Positions 42,012 to 51,587 are shown, numbered from the stretch's first letter. The stretch: 64,000 bases of DNA from JAHZFN01 sp965149945 (GCA_965149945.1 CBCTTQ010000001.1:124001-188000); one strand, 5' to 3'. Program-made: numbers and translations. Notes: generated by a model not told the origin, from the sequence alone.

Positions 42012-43031
42012 ATGGAAACAAAATGGGTGAAAATTGACGCGGTGGCGGACGTCGCCTGTGTATATGAAAAAGAATTGGCTTTGGCGGCGGAACTGTTGGC
42101 GGCGGGAGAGTTGGTGGCTTTTCCTACAGAGACAGTGTATGGTCTGGGCGGCAACGCGTTGCTGGCGATCAGCGCGGAAAAAATTTATCGGGCCAAAGGG
42201 CGTCCTTCTGACAACCCGCTGATTGTTCATGTGGCGGAGGTAGATCAGGTTTCGGAGATCGCCGTGCCGGATTCCCGCGCGAAAACCTTGATGCGGGCGC
42301 TTTGTCCTGCTCCGCTGACCTGTGTTTTGCCTAAAAAAGACTGTATTCCCGCCGCTGTGACGGGCGGTTTGTCTACGGTGGCGGTGCGGATTCCCAATCA
42401 TCCCGTAGCGCTGGCGTTGTTGCGGCGGTGTCGCTTGCCGGTGGCGGCGCCTTCCGCCAATCTTTCCGGTCATCCCAGCCCCACCACCGGTCGTCATGTC
42501 TATGAGGATTTGGCGGGACGAATCGCTATGGTGCTGGACAGCGGCAGCTGTGGGGTGGGGGTGGAGTCTACAGTGCTGGATTTGACGGTGGATCCCCCTG
42601 TGATTTTGCGACCGGGCGCCGTTACGGCGGCGATGTTGGAGCCTTATTTGGGAAGAGTGCTGCTGGGCGGAGAAAAAGTGGGAGACGGCGAAGCTCCCAA
42701 AGCGCCCGGAATGAAATACCGTCATTACGCTCCTCGCGGAGAAGTGACCCTTTTCAGCGGAGATGCTTTGGTGCGGGCCTATGAACGGGCGGCGGACCCC
42801 GATATTGCCGTGCTGGCGACAGATGCCGTGTTAGCGCGACTGAAGGTTCCCCGCGGTTTTTCCTTGGGTAGGGATGAGGAGGATTTGGCGACGGCGGCGC
42901 ATCGCCTGTTTGCGGCGCTGCGTTATTGTGATCGGGTGGGCGCGACCAAGATTTTCGCTCAGACTTTTCCTGAAAAAGGGTTGGGTATCGCTTTGATGAA
43001 CCGCCTGAAAAAGGCGGCCGCCAAAAAATGA
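42012..43031 (+). CDS. L-threonylcarbamoyladenylate synthase (Sua5/YwlC type)
   Basis: 339 residues. The YrdC core has AFPTETVYGLGGNAL (about 37-51), IYRAKGRPSDNPLIVHV and PSANLSGHPSPTTGRHV, which bind threonine, bicarbonate and ATP. The Sua5 domain follows the linker PGMKYRHYAP near 235. The product is threonylcarbamoyl-AMP for t6A37 in tRNA. This is the long Sua5 form, not the short TsaC. Last gene of the DUF1385-prfA-prmC operon. Confidence 0.95.
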   Translation: METKWVKIDAVADVACVYEKELALAAELLAAGELVAFPTETVYGLGGNALLAISAEKIYRAKGRPSDNPLIVHVAEVDQVSEIAVPDSRAKTLMRALCPAPLTCVLPKKDCIPAAVTGGLSTVAVRIPNHPVALALLRRCRLPVAAPSANLSGHPSPTTGRHVYEDLAGRIAMVLDSGSCGVGVESTVLDLTVDPPVILRPGAVTAAMLEPYLGRVLLGGEKVGDGEAPKAPGMKYRHYAPRGEVTLFSGDALVRAYERAADPDIAVLATDAVLARLKVPRGFSLGRDEEDLATAAHRLFAALRYCDRVGATKIFAQTFPEKGLGIALMNRLKKAAAKK

Positions 43032-43468
43032 GGGCGCGGAGGAAATCCGCCAAAAGATCGCTGACTCAAAGCGGCGCGGTGAGCGTCTGCGGAAGGCGCT
43101 CGTATCAAACGCCAAGGGATATCCGACAAAAAAGGATCCCTATGGCTGCGCCGAGCGAAAACAGGCAACGGAATCGTAACAAAGCAAAGGGATGTCGTAT
43201 CAAATAATCGGATAGAAAAAAACAGGGAGCCGGGTATTTTTGCTCCCTGTTTTTTATTTAACGGTGATGTCTCCCGATTTTCAGATGATGTGAGACTTTT
43301 CGGTTGCGGATCTGGTTGGGTGTTATCTGTAGGTTTGGAGATTTTCTGCCGTTTTGAGTGGCATCGGCTCAGACGAGGAGGATCGGTTGTCTCTTGTTTT
43401 TTCGCGAATTTTTCTTTCGGTTTGCGGATGGTTGCCCGCCGGTTACGGCGGGAATTTTTTTGTTTGGG
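43032..43468. other. Convergent intergenic region
   Basis: Contains the terminator at 43216-43257 and otherwise no supported feature. Confidence 0.4.
43216..43257 (+). terminator. Terminator of the prfA operon
   Basis: AAAACAGGGAGC/GCTCCCTGTTTT, 11-base loop, T-rich tail. Confidence 0.85.
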
Positions 43469-44587
43469 TCAGCGGAGATTTTCCGGATTCAGTCCTGCTA
43501 ATTCCGGCAGCACAAAGCGACCGTCTTTGCGCACCAGCACATCATCAAACCAGATCTCGCCGCCGCCGTATTCCGGGGTTTGGATATAAACCAAGTCCCA
43601 ATGGTTGACGCTGGTGTTGCCGTTGTCAGCGTCGTCGTAACAGGCGCCCGGCGTCAGGTGGAAGCTGCCTCCGATTTTTTCATCGAAGAGGATGTCGTAA
43701 ATGGGTTCCTGGATGTTGGGATTGACACCCAGCGCCCATTCCCCCACATAGCGGGAACCTTCATCCATATCCAGGATTTGATTGAGACGATCGGTATTGG
43801 CGCCGGCGTCCGCCTCCACGATTTTGCCGTCGCGAAATTTGAAGTGGACTTGCTCAAAGACGAGCCCCTGATAAGGGGAAGCGGTGTTGTAGGTGATTTC
43901 GCCGTTGATGGAAGTACGCACCGGGGCGGTGTAGACTTCTCCGTCGGGGATGTTGCATTTGCCGGCGCATTTTACCGCCGGGATGTTTTTGATGCTGAAG
44001 GAGAGATCACAGGCGGCGCCTGTTACCCGCACCCGATCAGTACGATTCATCAGTTCCACCAGAGGATCCATTGCCCGATCCATTTTGCTGTAATCCAAAT
44101 TGCAAACAGAAAAATAATAGTCTTCAAAGCGGTGGGTAGGCATATTGGCCAGCTGCGCCATACTGTGGTTGGGATAGCGCAGCACCACCCATTTGGTGTG
44201 AGGCACTCGAATTTCATGGTGAACAGGATGGCTCCAGCAGTGGTTGTAGATAGCCATTTTTTCCGCCGGTACATCGGCCAGTTCGTAGCTGTTGTTGTTG
44301 GAGCGGATGGAAATATAAGCGTCCATATCTTTCATGCGGGCGGCTTCGTAACGTCCGATGGCGCTGATTTGTTCCTCCGTGCATTGCTTTAGCAAGGCTT
44401 CTTGTATTTCACCTTGTTTGATGGTGACAAAAGGAAGACCGCCCGCCCGATAGGCTTCTTCAATCAATGCCACGGTCAGGGGAATTTCCATGCTGTTTAC
44501 TTCGATTAAAATACGTTCCCCCGATTGTAGGGAACAGGAGTAACGGATTAAGTTTTCCGCCAGTTGTTGAATTCTGGGATCTTTCAT
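43469..44587 (-). CDS. M29-family aminopeptidase (AmpS/PepS-like)
   Basis: 372 residues. Metal ligands of the thermophilic aminopeptidase family appear in CNIPDGEVYTAPV (about 223-235, Glu), YVGEWALGVNP (Glu), GSFHLTPG (His) and SVNHWDLVY (His, Asp). These enzymes remove N-terminal residues from peptides in the cytoplasm. Length is about 40 shorter than AmpS of Bacillus but all ligands are present. Monocistronic, converging on the prfA operon. Confidence 0.9.
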   Translation of the reverse strand: MKDPRIQQLAENLIRYSCSLQSGERILIEVNSMEIPLTVALIEEAYRAGGLPFVTIKQGEIQEALLKQCTEEQISAIGRYEAARMKDMDAYISIRSNNNSYELADVPAEKMAIYNHCWSHPVHHEIRVPHTKWVVLRYPNHSMAQLANMPTHRFEDYYFSVCNLDYSKMDRAMDPLVELMNRTDRVRVTGAACDLSFSIKNIPAVKCAGKCNIPDGEVYTAPVRTSINGEITYNTASPYQGLVFEQVHFKFRDGKIVEADAGANTDRLNQILDMDEGSRYVGEWALGVNPNIQEPIYDILFDEKIGGSFHLTPGACYDDADNGNTSVNHWDLVYIQTPEYGGGEIWFDDVLVRKDGRFVLPELAGLNPENLR

Positions 44588-44970
44588 AGGAATACCTCTT
44601 TTCTTGTCCGCGCGAGGCGGTTATGATTCTGTTTCGTCCCTTCTATTGTAGCCAATTTTTGATAAAAATACAAACGTTTTCCTTTCCTTTTGCGGAAAAT
44701 ATTTTCTGCTCTTTTGGTCTTTTTCTTATTTGTTCTTTTTTGTCGGTCTTTTGTTTTGGGTTCCTTTCCTCTTTTGATGTTTTTTCGTGTTTGGTTTTAT
44801 TCTGACGGCTTTGTCGGTTTTCACTTTTGTTTTTGTTCCGTTCTGTTTCCGACCGAAGCGGAGGTGAGAAAGACGGCGAAGTTTTTCTTAGGTCTGTTTG
44901 AACGCTGAAAATAAGGGTTTAAAAGAAGCGTTTACGGGAAATAAACAGAATAGAAAAAGGAGGGAGCGCG
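44588..44970. other. Divergent intergenic region, T-rich
   Basis: No gene recognised. The spoIIR promoter should lie here, but I cannot fix a sigma-F type site. Confidence 0.4.
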
Positions 44971-45534
44971 ATGATTCAAAAACAGACGGTTCTACGGAGA
45001 GATTGGCTCAGTTGGGCGCTTTTACTGGTTTTGGGACTGGGAGGTTGGCTTTTGGGGCAGCCGGACGATTCCGCGGAAGTGATTCGGCTCCATGTGTTTG
45101 CTGATTCGGACAGTGTGTACGATCAGCAGGTGAAAGGGCTGGTGCGGGATGCCGTATTGGACTATATTGAGACTTTGCCCGAGGTGGGGCAGAGCGCCGA
45201 GGGGACGGCTGCCGCGCTGCGCGGTCATTTGAGCGAAATTTCCGAAGTGGCGTCGGGTGTGGCGGCTCTTTACGGCTGCACGGCTCGGACAGACTATGGA
45301 GTGTTTTCTTTTTCTCAGCGAGACTGGGGACAGCGGACGATGCCGGCGGGGCATTATGAGGCGCTGCGAATTCGTTTGGGTGACGGCGGCGGACACAATT
45401 GGTTTTGTGTGCTTTACCCGGAATTGACTCCGCGGGAGTTGCGGGGGGAGTTGACTTTTACGGAAGAAGAAACGGCAGACGGCAAGTCGATGCGCGTGCG
45501 TTTGGGTAGTTTGTTTGCTCGTTGGTTTTTTTAA
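44971..45534 (+). CDS. spoIIR: Stage II sporulation protein R
   Basis: 187 residues. One N-terminal helix (about 15-29), then VIRLHVFADSDSVYDQQVKG and VRDAVLDYIE, the signature of SpoIIR, and later MPAGHYEALRIRLGDGGGHNWFCVLYP. SpoIIR is made in the forespore and triggers SpoIIGA to process pro-sigma-E in the mother cell. AAAAGGAGG precedes ATG 44971. Its presence indicates a spore-forming lineage. Confidence 0.94.
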   Translation: MIQKQTVLRRDWLSWALLLVLGLGGWLLGQPDDSAEVIRLHVFADSDSVYDQQVKGLVRDAVLDYIETLPEVGQSAEGTAAALRGHLSEISEVASGVAALYGCTARTDYGVFSFSQRDWGQRTMPAGHYEALRIRLGDGGGHNWFCVLYPELTPRELRGELTFTEEETADGKSMRVRLGSLFARWFF

Positions 45535-45611
45535 AAAAGGAGGAATTTCCTTTTCTGATTTTTCTGCTGATTTTCAAAAGCGCGATGTCGGACGTTGCTT
45601 TTGAGAAAGGG

Positions 45612-45639
45612 GCATAAAACTTGTCTGGGGGCATATGCT
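45612..45639 (+). promoter_or_regulatory. Possible sigma-E promoter of the ylmC/ymxH gene
   Basis: GCATAAA (45612-45618), 13 bases, CATATGCT (45632-45639), resembling the mother-cell sigma-E consensus. Confidence 0.3.
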
Positions 45640-45667
45640 ATAGCAGAAGAAAAGGCAGGTGATGCAT

Positions 45668-45949
45668 ATGTTTAAAATTTCCGATTTGCGAACCAAAGAC
45701 ATTATCAATTTGTCCGACGGCAGAAAACTGGGACCTGTACGGGATATTGAGGTGGATATGGAGCGGGGACGGGTGACGGCCATTGTAATGCCGGGCGGCA
45801 GCCGCTTTTTCGGAATCTTTGTCAGAAATGAGGAAACTGTCGTCCCCTGGGAAAACATAAAAAAAATCGGTGTTGATGTCGTGTTGGTGGAAAAGGACGC
45901 CGCTCCCGACGATGGACAGGACGTGGACCGAACATGGATTGAGGTATGA
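45668..45949 (+). CDS. YlmC/YmxH-family PRC-barrel sporulation protein
   Basis: 93 residues from ATG 45668 (GGCAGGTG 6 bases upstream); GTG 45659 and ATG 45662 are possible. MFKISDLRTKDIINLSDGRKLG followed by DIEVDMERGRVTAIVMPG and FGIFVRNEETVVPWENIKKIG is the PRC-barrel of this family (quoted in parts). Homologues are expressed during sporulation; their function is not known. The acidic tail is unremarkable. Confidence 0.88.
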   Translation: MFKISDLRTKDIINLSDGRKLGPVRDIEVDMERGRVTAIVMPGGSRFFGIFVRNEETVVPWENIKKIGVDVVLVEKDAAPDDGQDVDRTWIEV

Positions 45950-46042
45950 GCGGAGCGCTATTTTTATTGTGTTCCGCTGTCTTTTTGACCTGTTTGCCGA
46001 ATTTTTAGCAAAATTTGCCCTCTATATATTTGCTCGAAAATA

Positions 46043-46072
46043 TTGACAACACCAGATATCGTATTGTAGAAT
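46043..46072 (+). promoter_or_regulatory. Promoter of nrdR
   Basis: TTGACA (46043-46048), 18 bases, TAGAAT (46067-46072). Confidence 0.75.
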
Positions 46073-46127
46073 TATATTATGTATAGCTATGGCAACTTTT
46101 GGTGATTGTGTTTGAGGAGGAACCGAA

Positions 46128-46676
46128 ATGCGCTGTGTTTTCTGCGGCAACAATGAATCGAAAGTGCTGGATTCCAGACCGGTGGAAGACGGGAAAACCA
46201 TCAAACGGCGTCGGGAATGTCTGCGGTGCGGCAAGCGTTTTACAACTTTTGAACGACCGGAGGATTTTTCTTTGATTGTGGTTAAAAAAGACAACAGCAG
46301 AGAAGTGTTCGACCGCAACAAAATTCTTAACGGTCTGCATAAAGCCTGTGAAAAACGGTATGTCCCTACCACTGTCTTGGAAAATATGGTGACGGATATT
46401 GAAAAAGAGCTGACCAACCGGATGCAGCGGGAGGTGCCCTCCAAATTGATCGGGGAAATGATCATGGAACGGTTGCGGGATGTGGACGAAGTGGCTTATG
46501 TTCGCTTTGCTTCTGTATATCGCAAATTTGAGGACATCGAAACCTTTATGAAAGAAATCCGCGCTATGGTGCAAAGCTCCCAAAAAGGAGAACCGGACGA
46601 CGGAAACGGATCTGGTCAAGAAAGAAAAAAATCCGAAAAAAACAATCATAACAAAAAACGGAAGAACTTTGACTGA
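46128..46676 (+). CDS. nrdR: Transcriptional repressor NrdR
   Basis: 182 residues. The zinc ribbon MRCVFCGNNESKVLDSRPV with RRECLRCGKRFTTFE binds DNA boxes before ribonucleotide reductase genes, and the ATP-cone follows (VVKKDNSREVFDRNKI, then VAYVRFASVYRKF). It represses nrd operons when dATP is high. About 25 extra C-terminal residues are polar and basic. It overlaps nothing, but the next start is 17 bases on. Confidence 0.96.
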   Translation: MRCVFCGNNESKVLDSRPVEDGKTIKRRRECLRCGKRFTTFERPEDFSLIVVKKDNSREVFDRNKILNGLHKACEKRYVPTTVLENMVTDIEKELTNRMQREVPSKLIGEMIMERLRDVDEVAYVRFASVYRKFEDIETFMKEIRAMVQSSQKGEPDDGNGSGQERKKSEKNNHNKKRKNFD

Positions 46677-46692
46677 AAAGAGGTCTTTATTT

Positions 46693-47406
46693 ATGACAGT
46701 ATCGGAACAGGATATTGTGCGAAATTATCAAGAAATTTTGGAAAATATTGAAGCTGCCCGCGCGCGCGGCGTCCACAGCGCCGATAAGGTACAACTGGTG
46801 GCGGTGAGCAAAACGGTGGATCCGGAACAGATTCGCTATGCGTTAAATGCCGGCGCGACAGTGCTCGGGGAGAACAAAGTGCAGGAAATTCAGGCCAAAT
46901 ATGACGACCTGCCCGGAGCCAAATGGCATTTGATCGGACATTTACAAACCAACAAAGTAAAATATCTGGTGGATAAGGTGGAAATGATTCACTCTTTGGA
47001 TCGATTGGAGTTGGCCAAAGAAATCGAAAAGCGCTTTGGCGCCGCCGACCGAATGATTCCCTGTCTGCTGCAGGTGAATATCGCCGAAGAAGAAAGCAAA
47101 TGGGGGATGAAGGAATCGGAAGTGCTTGATTTTTGCCGGGCTATGGCGGATTTCCCCCATATTCAGGTACGGGGATTGATGACGGTAGGGCCTTTTGTAG
47201 ACCGGGAAGAAATCCGTCCTGTTTTTGCCCGTTTGCGCCAGCTGCGAGATGAAACGGCAGAGCAAATCAAAGGATTATGTCTGCCCAATGTAGAAATGAA
47301 GGAACTTTCCATGGGTATGTCCCATGATTATACAGTAGCGGTGGAAGAAGGCGCCACCATGGTACGGGTGGGCAGCGCCCTGTTCGGCGCTCGTATCTAT
47401 CGTTAG
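46693..47406 (+). CDS. YggS/YlmE-family PLP homeostasis protein
   Basis: 237 residues from ATG 46693 (AAAGAGGTC upstream). VQLVAVSKTVDPEQI holds the PLP lysine (about 39), followed by GENKVQEIQAKYD, WHLIGHLQTNK, and ELSMGMSHDYTVAVEEGATMVRVG quoted here as its core MGMSHDY. It binds PLP without catalysis and keeps vitamin B6 and amino acid pools balanced. It stands in the ylmE-sepF-yggT order of Firmicutes division clusters. Confidence 0.95.
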   Translation: MTVSEQDIVRNYQEILENIEAARARGVHSADKVQLVAVSKTVDPEQIRYALNAGATVLGENKVQEIQAKYDDLPGAKWHLIGHLQTNKVKYLVDKVEMIHSLDRLELAKEIEKRFGAADRMIPCLLQVNIAEEESKWGMKESEVLDFCRAMADFPHIQVRGLMTVGPFVDREEIRPVFARLRQLRDETAEQIKGLCLPNVEMKELSMGMSHDYTVAVEEGATMVRVGSALFGARIYR

Positions 47407-47464
47407 GTTGCCCGTGTATGAGAGTATGCTGATGAGAAGACAGAAAAACAAGGAGGGGTATGAA

Positions 47465-47968
47465 ATGGCCGGAATTTGGGATAAAATTTCCAATGTATTT
47501 TTTACCGAAGATGACGATTACGACGAAAACGACTATGTAGAAGAACCGCAGCAGCAACAGCAGCAGCAACAACAGCAGAGACGAGATGTTTGGTCGGAAG
47601 AACCGCCCGCGTCCAGAAGAAGCAGACGAAGCCAGGTGGTTTCTATGCCCAATACCGCTGCGAGAAAATCCATGGAAATGGTTCTGATCAAAGCGAAAGC
47701 GTATGATGATATGCAGGGTATCGCCGCCAACATCAAAGCTCGCAAAGTGGTGATTGTAAATTTTGAAGATATGGATAAAGAAACTGCCCAGCGAATGGTG
47801 GATTTCCTTTCCGGAGCGGTGTTTGCTCTGGACGGAATGCCGAAAAAAGTTTCCGGCAGCACCTTCCTTTTCAGTTCCAGCCAAGTAGATCTGGAAGGTC
47901 AGATTATGGAAGCCGAAACTCAGTCTGCCTTTGACAGCATGAACAATTATAATATTTGGAAAAAATAG
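47465..47968 (+). CDS. sepF: Cell division protein SepF
   Basis: 167 residues from ATG 47465 (AAGGAGGGG upstream). An N-terminal amphipathic membrane-binding helix (MAGIWDKISNVFF), an acidic linker with a run of 10 Gln (CAG/CAA repeats near 47548-47577), and the SepF core from about 75 (VVIVNFEDMDKETAQRMVDF, then FLFSSSQVD). SepF tethers FtsZ to the membrane and shapes the division septum. The polyglutamine tract could vary by slippage. Confidence 0.95.
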   Translation: MAGIWDKISNVFFTEDDDYDENDYVEEPQQQQQQQQQQRRDVWSEEPPASRRSRRSQVVSMPNTAARKSMEMVLIKAKAYDDMQGIAANIKARKVVIVNFEDMDKETAQRMVDFLSGAVFALDGMPKKVSGSTFLFSSSQVDLEGQIMEAETQSAFDSMNNYNIWKK

Positions 47969-47994
47969 GCCATTGGAGAAAATGAGGTGCGGGA

Positions 47995-48270
47995 TTGTTG
48001 ACATTTCTGGTGCTTGCGATTAATTACGCGTTTGATATTTACTATATTTTGATTATCGCGAATTGTCTGTTGTCTTGGTTTCCTAATGTAAATCGGGCTA
48101 ATCCGCTGATTCGTTTTGTACACGAGACGACAGATCCTTTTTTGAATCTGTTTCGTAGAATTCTGCCCATGGGGCGTCTGCCCATTGATTTTTCGCCGAT
48201 CATTGCGATTTTCGCCCTGTTCTTGATCCAGCGAATTGTGTTTGCGTTGTTGAGCATGATACTTGTATAA
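47995..48270 (+). CDS. YggT/YlmG-family membrane protein
   Basis: 91 residues starting at TTG 47995 or 47998 behind GAGGTGCGGG; no ATG is available. Two hydrophobic segments surround NCLLSWFPNVNRANPLIRFV and TDPFLNLFRRILP, the YggT signature. The role is linked to division or osmotic tolerance but not settled. A terminator follows 30 bases later. Confidence 0.9.
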   Translation: MLTFLVLAINYAFDIYYILIIANCLLSWFPNVNRANPLIRFVHETTDPFLNLFRRILPMGRLPIDFSPIIAIFALFLIQRIVFALLSMILV

Positions 48271-48300
48271 AGCAGACAAGAAAATAATCATAGAATCTGA

Positions 48301-48328
48301 AACAGCATCTTGACAAGATGCTGTTTTT
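48301..48328 (+). terminator. Terminator of the ylmE-sepF-yggT transcript, overlapping the ileS promoter
   Basis: A perfect 11-bp stem AACAGCATCTT/AAGATGCTGTT, loop GAC, then T residues. Confidence 0.85.
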
Positions 48329-48338
48329 GCTTTATTAT
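48310..48338 (+). promoter_or_regulatory. Promoter of the T-box-ileS transcript
   Basis: TTGACA (48310-48315), 17 bases, TATTAT (48333-48338). The -35 lies in the loop and arm of the preceding terminator. Confidence 0.7.
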
Positions 48339-48344
48339 TATGCT

Positions 48345-48640
48345 GTAGAGAACGATTCTTCCTGCTGTAAGCGGACGATGATCCCGACGGCGGAAGGATT
48401 CATGTCGGTTAAAGCGATGAGCAGAAGGTTGTTTTTCGGAAAATTCCCCAGAGAGTCCGTGGAAGGTGCGAGTCGGACGGATTGGAAAAACAACGATCGT
48501 CTGTGAGTGTCTGCCTGAAGTCCATGAGATGTGTAAGGTGGAACGACTGCCCCTCGTTACGGGGTCCGGAGTGGTCGCGCGCGCGGCAATAAGGGTGGTA
48601 ACACGGCTTTTCGTCCCTTGGGGAAAAGGTCGTGTTTTTT
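48345..48640 (+). ncRNA. T-box leader (isoleucine specifier)
   Basis: Stem I includes GTTGTTTTTC pairing with GAAAAACAAC (48486-48495 region), with the CAGAGAGTC/GGTGCGAG distal part between. The likely specifier is ATC at 48496-48498. The T-box core AGGGTGGTAACACGG is at 48592-48606, followed by the terminator ACACG/CGTGT with T6 (48601-48640). Uncharged tRNA-Ile should pair with the specifier and the T-box to prevent termination. Confidence 0.93.
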
Positions 48641-48712
48641 ATTTTCCTTTGTCGCGAACCCTTTCGTAAAAAACTGTTTCCCTAGAGGATGATGGAGAGG
48701 AGAAATGAAACA

Positions 48713-51484
48713 ATGGATTATGGGAAAACATTGAATTTGCCACAGACAGAGTTCCCCATGCGCGGCAATTTGCCCGTGCGGGAACCGGAATTTCTGAAAG
48801 AATGGGAAGAGCAGGATCTCTATCGGCTGGTACAAGAACACAATGCCGGCAAGCCGAAGTTCATTTTGCATGACGGTCCCCCCTATGCCAATGGGGATAT
48901 TCACACCGGTCATGTATTGAACAAAGTACTCAAAGATATGATTGTGAAATATAAAAGTATGGCGGGCTATGATGCTCCTTATACCCCCGGTTGGGACACT
49001 CACGGACTGCCCATTGAACAAAAAGCCATCAAAGCCTTTGGCTTGAACCGCCATACCATCGATAAAGCGGCGTTCCGAGAAAAATGCGAAGAGTTCGCTT
49101 TGAACTGTGTCAACAATCAACGGGAACAATTTAAGCGGCTGGGCGTGCGTGCCGACTGGGATCATCCCTATGTGACCTTGCAAAAAGACTTTGAAGCCAT
49201 TCAAATCGGCGCTTTTGGTGAAATGGCAAAAAAAGGATATATCTATAAAGGCAAAAAACCCGTTTACTGGTGTGCCGACTGTGAAACCGCCTTGGCGGAA
49301 GCCGAAGTGGAATATGCCGACCACAAGGCGCCTACCATTTATGTAAAATTCCGCGTGGTGGACGGCAAAGGTATTTTGGATGAGGATGTGTATTTCGTCA
49401 TCTGGACGACCACTCCTTGGACAATTCCCGCTAATCTCGCCATCTGCCTGCATCCGGACTATACTTATGTGTTGGCGGATATGGATGGGGAAAAAATGGT
49501 GGTTGCCAAAGATTTGATGAATACCTTCATGGCGGAAGCCGGTATTTCCGCGGGCAGTATTTTGCGGGAATTTAAAGGCTCTGAACTGGAAATGATTCAA
49601 TGTCAGCATCCGCTGTTGGATCGTACCTCTCTGGTTATTCTGGGGGACCATGTTACGTTGGACGCCGGTACCGGTTGTGTTCACACGGCGCCCGGTCATG
49701 GGGTGGAAGACTTTGAAGTGGGCATGAAATACGGTCTGGAAATCCTTTCCGCTGTGGATGCCCGGGGAAAAATGAACGCTGATGCCGGTGAGCGCTTTCA
49801 GGGGATGAGCCTGGACGAGTGCAACAAAGCCGTAATCAGTGGTTTGGAAGAAGAAAACGCCGTGCTGGGTTTGAAATGGATCACCCATCAGTACCCCCAT
49901 TGCTGGCGCTGCAAAAAACCCATTGTGTTCCGAGCGACGGAGCAGTGGTTCTGCTCCATTGAAGGTTTCCGGGAAAAGGCCCTGTCGGAAATCGATCAGG
50001 TACGCTGGATTCCCGCTTGGGGACATGACCGCATTTATAATATGGTCAAAGACCGCTCGGACTGGTGCATTTCCCGACAGAGAACTTGGGGGGTACCCAT
50101 TCCCATCTTCTATTGTAAAGATTGCGGCAAAGAAATCATCACCGATGAGACCATCGCCCATATCCAGGATTTGTTCCGCCGATACGGTTCCAATATCTGG
50201 TTTGAAAAAGAAGCGGCGGAACTGATCCCCGAAGGATTGACTTGTTCCTGTGGCTGTCAGGAATTCCGTAAAGAAACGGATATCATGGATGTTTGGTTTG
50301 ATTCCGGTTCCAGCCATTTGGCGGTGCTGGACAGCGGTGATTTTCCGGAACAGCGTTGGCCCGCCGATCTCTATCTGGAAGGCAGTGACCAGCACCGCGG
50401 CTGGTTTAACTCTTCTTTGAATGTGGCGGTGGCTGTTAAGGGTTCCGCTCCTTATAAAGCGGTATTGACGCACGGCTTCATCGTGGACGAAAAGGGTAAG
50501 AAAATGAGCAAATCCTTGGGTAACGCCTTGGACCCCCATGAAATCATCGACAAAATGGGGGCGGATGTGCTGCGCCTGTGGGTGGCGTCCGCTGATTATC
50601 GCTCTGACTTGTCCATCTCCAATAAAATTTTGAAACAAGTGGCGGAATCTTACCGCAAAATCCGCAATACCTGTCGTTTCCTGCTGTCCAACCTGTATGA
50701 CTTCGACCCCAAGACCGATTGTGTGGCTTATGGGGATCTGCCGGAAATCGACCGCTGGATGCTCCACCGCTTGCAGGCGCTCATTGATAAAGTGCGCAAA
50801 GGTTATGATGAATATGAATTCCATGTGGTATATCATGCCATCCATAAATTCTGCGTGGTGGAAATGAGCAATTTGTATCTGGATATCACCAAGGATACCC
50901 TCTATTCTGAATTGCCCGATGACCCGCGCCGCCGGGCGGTGCAGACAGTGATGTATCGCACTATTGACGCGTTGGTGCGTCTGTTGACGCCGGTGCTGGC
51001 TTATACCACGGAAGAAATTTATGATTATATGCCTAAGGCGGAAGAAGAAATGGCCAGTGTGCAGTTGTTGGATATGGCGGAGGCTAATCCTGACTGGATG
51101 GATGAAACGCTGGACGCTAAATGGCAAGCCATTACCGCTGTAAAAGACCAAGTAGCGAAGAGTCTGGAAACCGCTCGTAAGGAAAAGACTATCGGCAATT
51201 CCATCGACGCGCGGGTGGATCTCTACGCGGAAGGCGATACCTATGCTTTGCTTCATTCGGCGGAGGGACTGTTGGCTTATTTCTTTAAAGTTTCTCAGTT
51301 GGTTCTGCACGAAGGTCTTGATGGAAAGGCGGCGGAAGACGGAGTGGCCGTGACTGTTTCGGCGGCGGAAGGTCATAAATGCGAACGCTGCTGGCTTTAC
51401 ACTGAAGAAACGGACAGCGAAAACCCTGCTCTTTGCCCTCGCTGCGGCGAAGTGCTGCGTCATCTGCCCCGGGTGACAGAATAA
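48713..51484 (+). CDS. ileS: Isoleucyl-tRNA synthetase
   Basis: 923 residues from ATG 48713 behind GAGAGGAGA; ATGs at 48689 and 48692 are in frame but worse placed. The class I HIGH motif is PPYANGDIHTGH (about 56-67), KMSKSLGN (about 597) is the second catalytic loop, and the C-terminal zinc site is CERCWLY with CPRCGEVL. The editing domain lies between about 185 and 390. It charges tRNA-Ile and edits valine. Expression is set by the T-box. Confidence 0.98.
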   Translation: MDYGKTLNLPQTEFPMRGNLPVREPEFLKEWEEQDLYRLVQEHNAGKPKFILHDGPPYANGDIHTGHVLNKVLKDMIVKYKSMAGYDAPYTPGWDTHGLPIEQKAIKAFGLNRHTIDKAAFREKCEEFALNCVNNQREQFKRLGVRADWDHPYVTLQKDFEAIQIGAFGEMAKKGYIYKGKKPVYWCADCETALAEAEVEYADHKAPTIYVKFRVVDGKGILDEDVYFVIWTTTPWTIPANLAICLHPDYTYVLADMDGEKMVVAKDLMNTFMAEAGISAGSILREFKGSELEMIQCQHPLLDRTSLVILGDHVTLDAGTGCVHTAPGHGVEDFEVGMKYGLEILSAVDARGKMNADAGERFQGMSLDECNKAVISGLEEENAVLGLKWITHQYPHCWRCKKPIVFRATEQWFCSIEGFREKALSEIDQVRWIPAWGHDRIYNMVKDRSDWCISRQRTWGVPIPIFYCKDCGKEIITDETIAHIQDLFRRYGSNIWFEKEAAELIPEGLTCSCGCQEFRKETDIMDVWFDSGSSHLAVLDSGDFPEQRWPADLYLEGSDQHRGWFNSSLNVAVAVKGSAPYKAVLTHGFIVDEKGKKMSKSLGNALDPHEIIDKMGADVLRLWVASADYRSDLSISNKILKQVAESYRKIRNTCRFLLSNLYDFDPKTDCVAYGDLPEIDRWMLHRLQALIDKVRKGYDEYEFHVVYHAIHKFCVVEMSNLYLDITKDTLYSELPDDPRRRAVQTVMYRTIDALVRLLTPVLAYTTEEIYDYMPKAEEEMASVQLLDMAEANPDWMDETLDAKWQAITAVKDQVAKSLETARKEKTIGNSIDARVDLYAEGDTYALLHSAEGLLAYFFKVSQLVLHEGLDGKAAEDGVAVTVSAAEGHKCERCWLYTEETDSENPALCPRCGEVLRHLPRVTE

Positions 51485-51511
51485 AAGATATCTCGAACGA
51501 GAATGTTTTTC

Positions 51512-51545
51512 GGCACAGCCCGCTGGAAGCGGGCTGTGCCTTTTT
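51512..51545 (+). terminator. Terminator of ileS
   Basis: A perfect 12-bp stem GGCACAGCCCGC/GCGGGCTGTGCC, loop TGGAA, T5. Confidence 0.92.
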
Positions 51546-51558
51546 GCAGTGAAAGCTA

Positions 51559-51587
51559 TTGTGTTCCGGTCGAAAACTTGATATAAT
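51559..51587 (+). promoter_or_regulatory. Promoter of the trmO-like gene
   Basis: TTGTGT (51559-51564), 17 bases, TATAAT (51582-51587). Confidence 0.6.
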
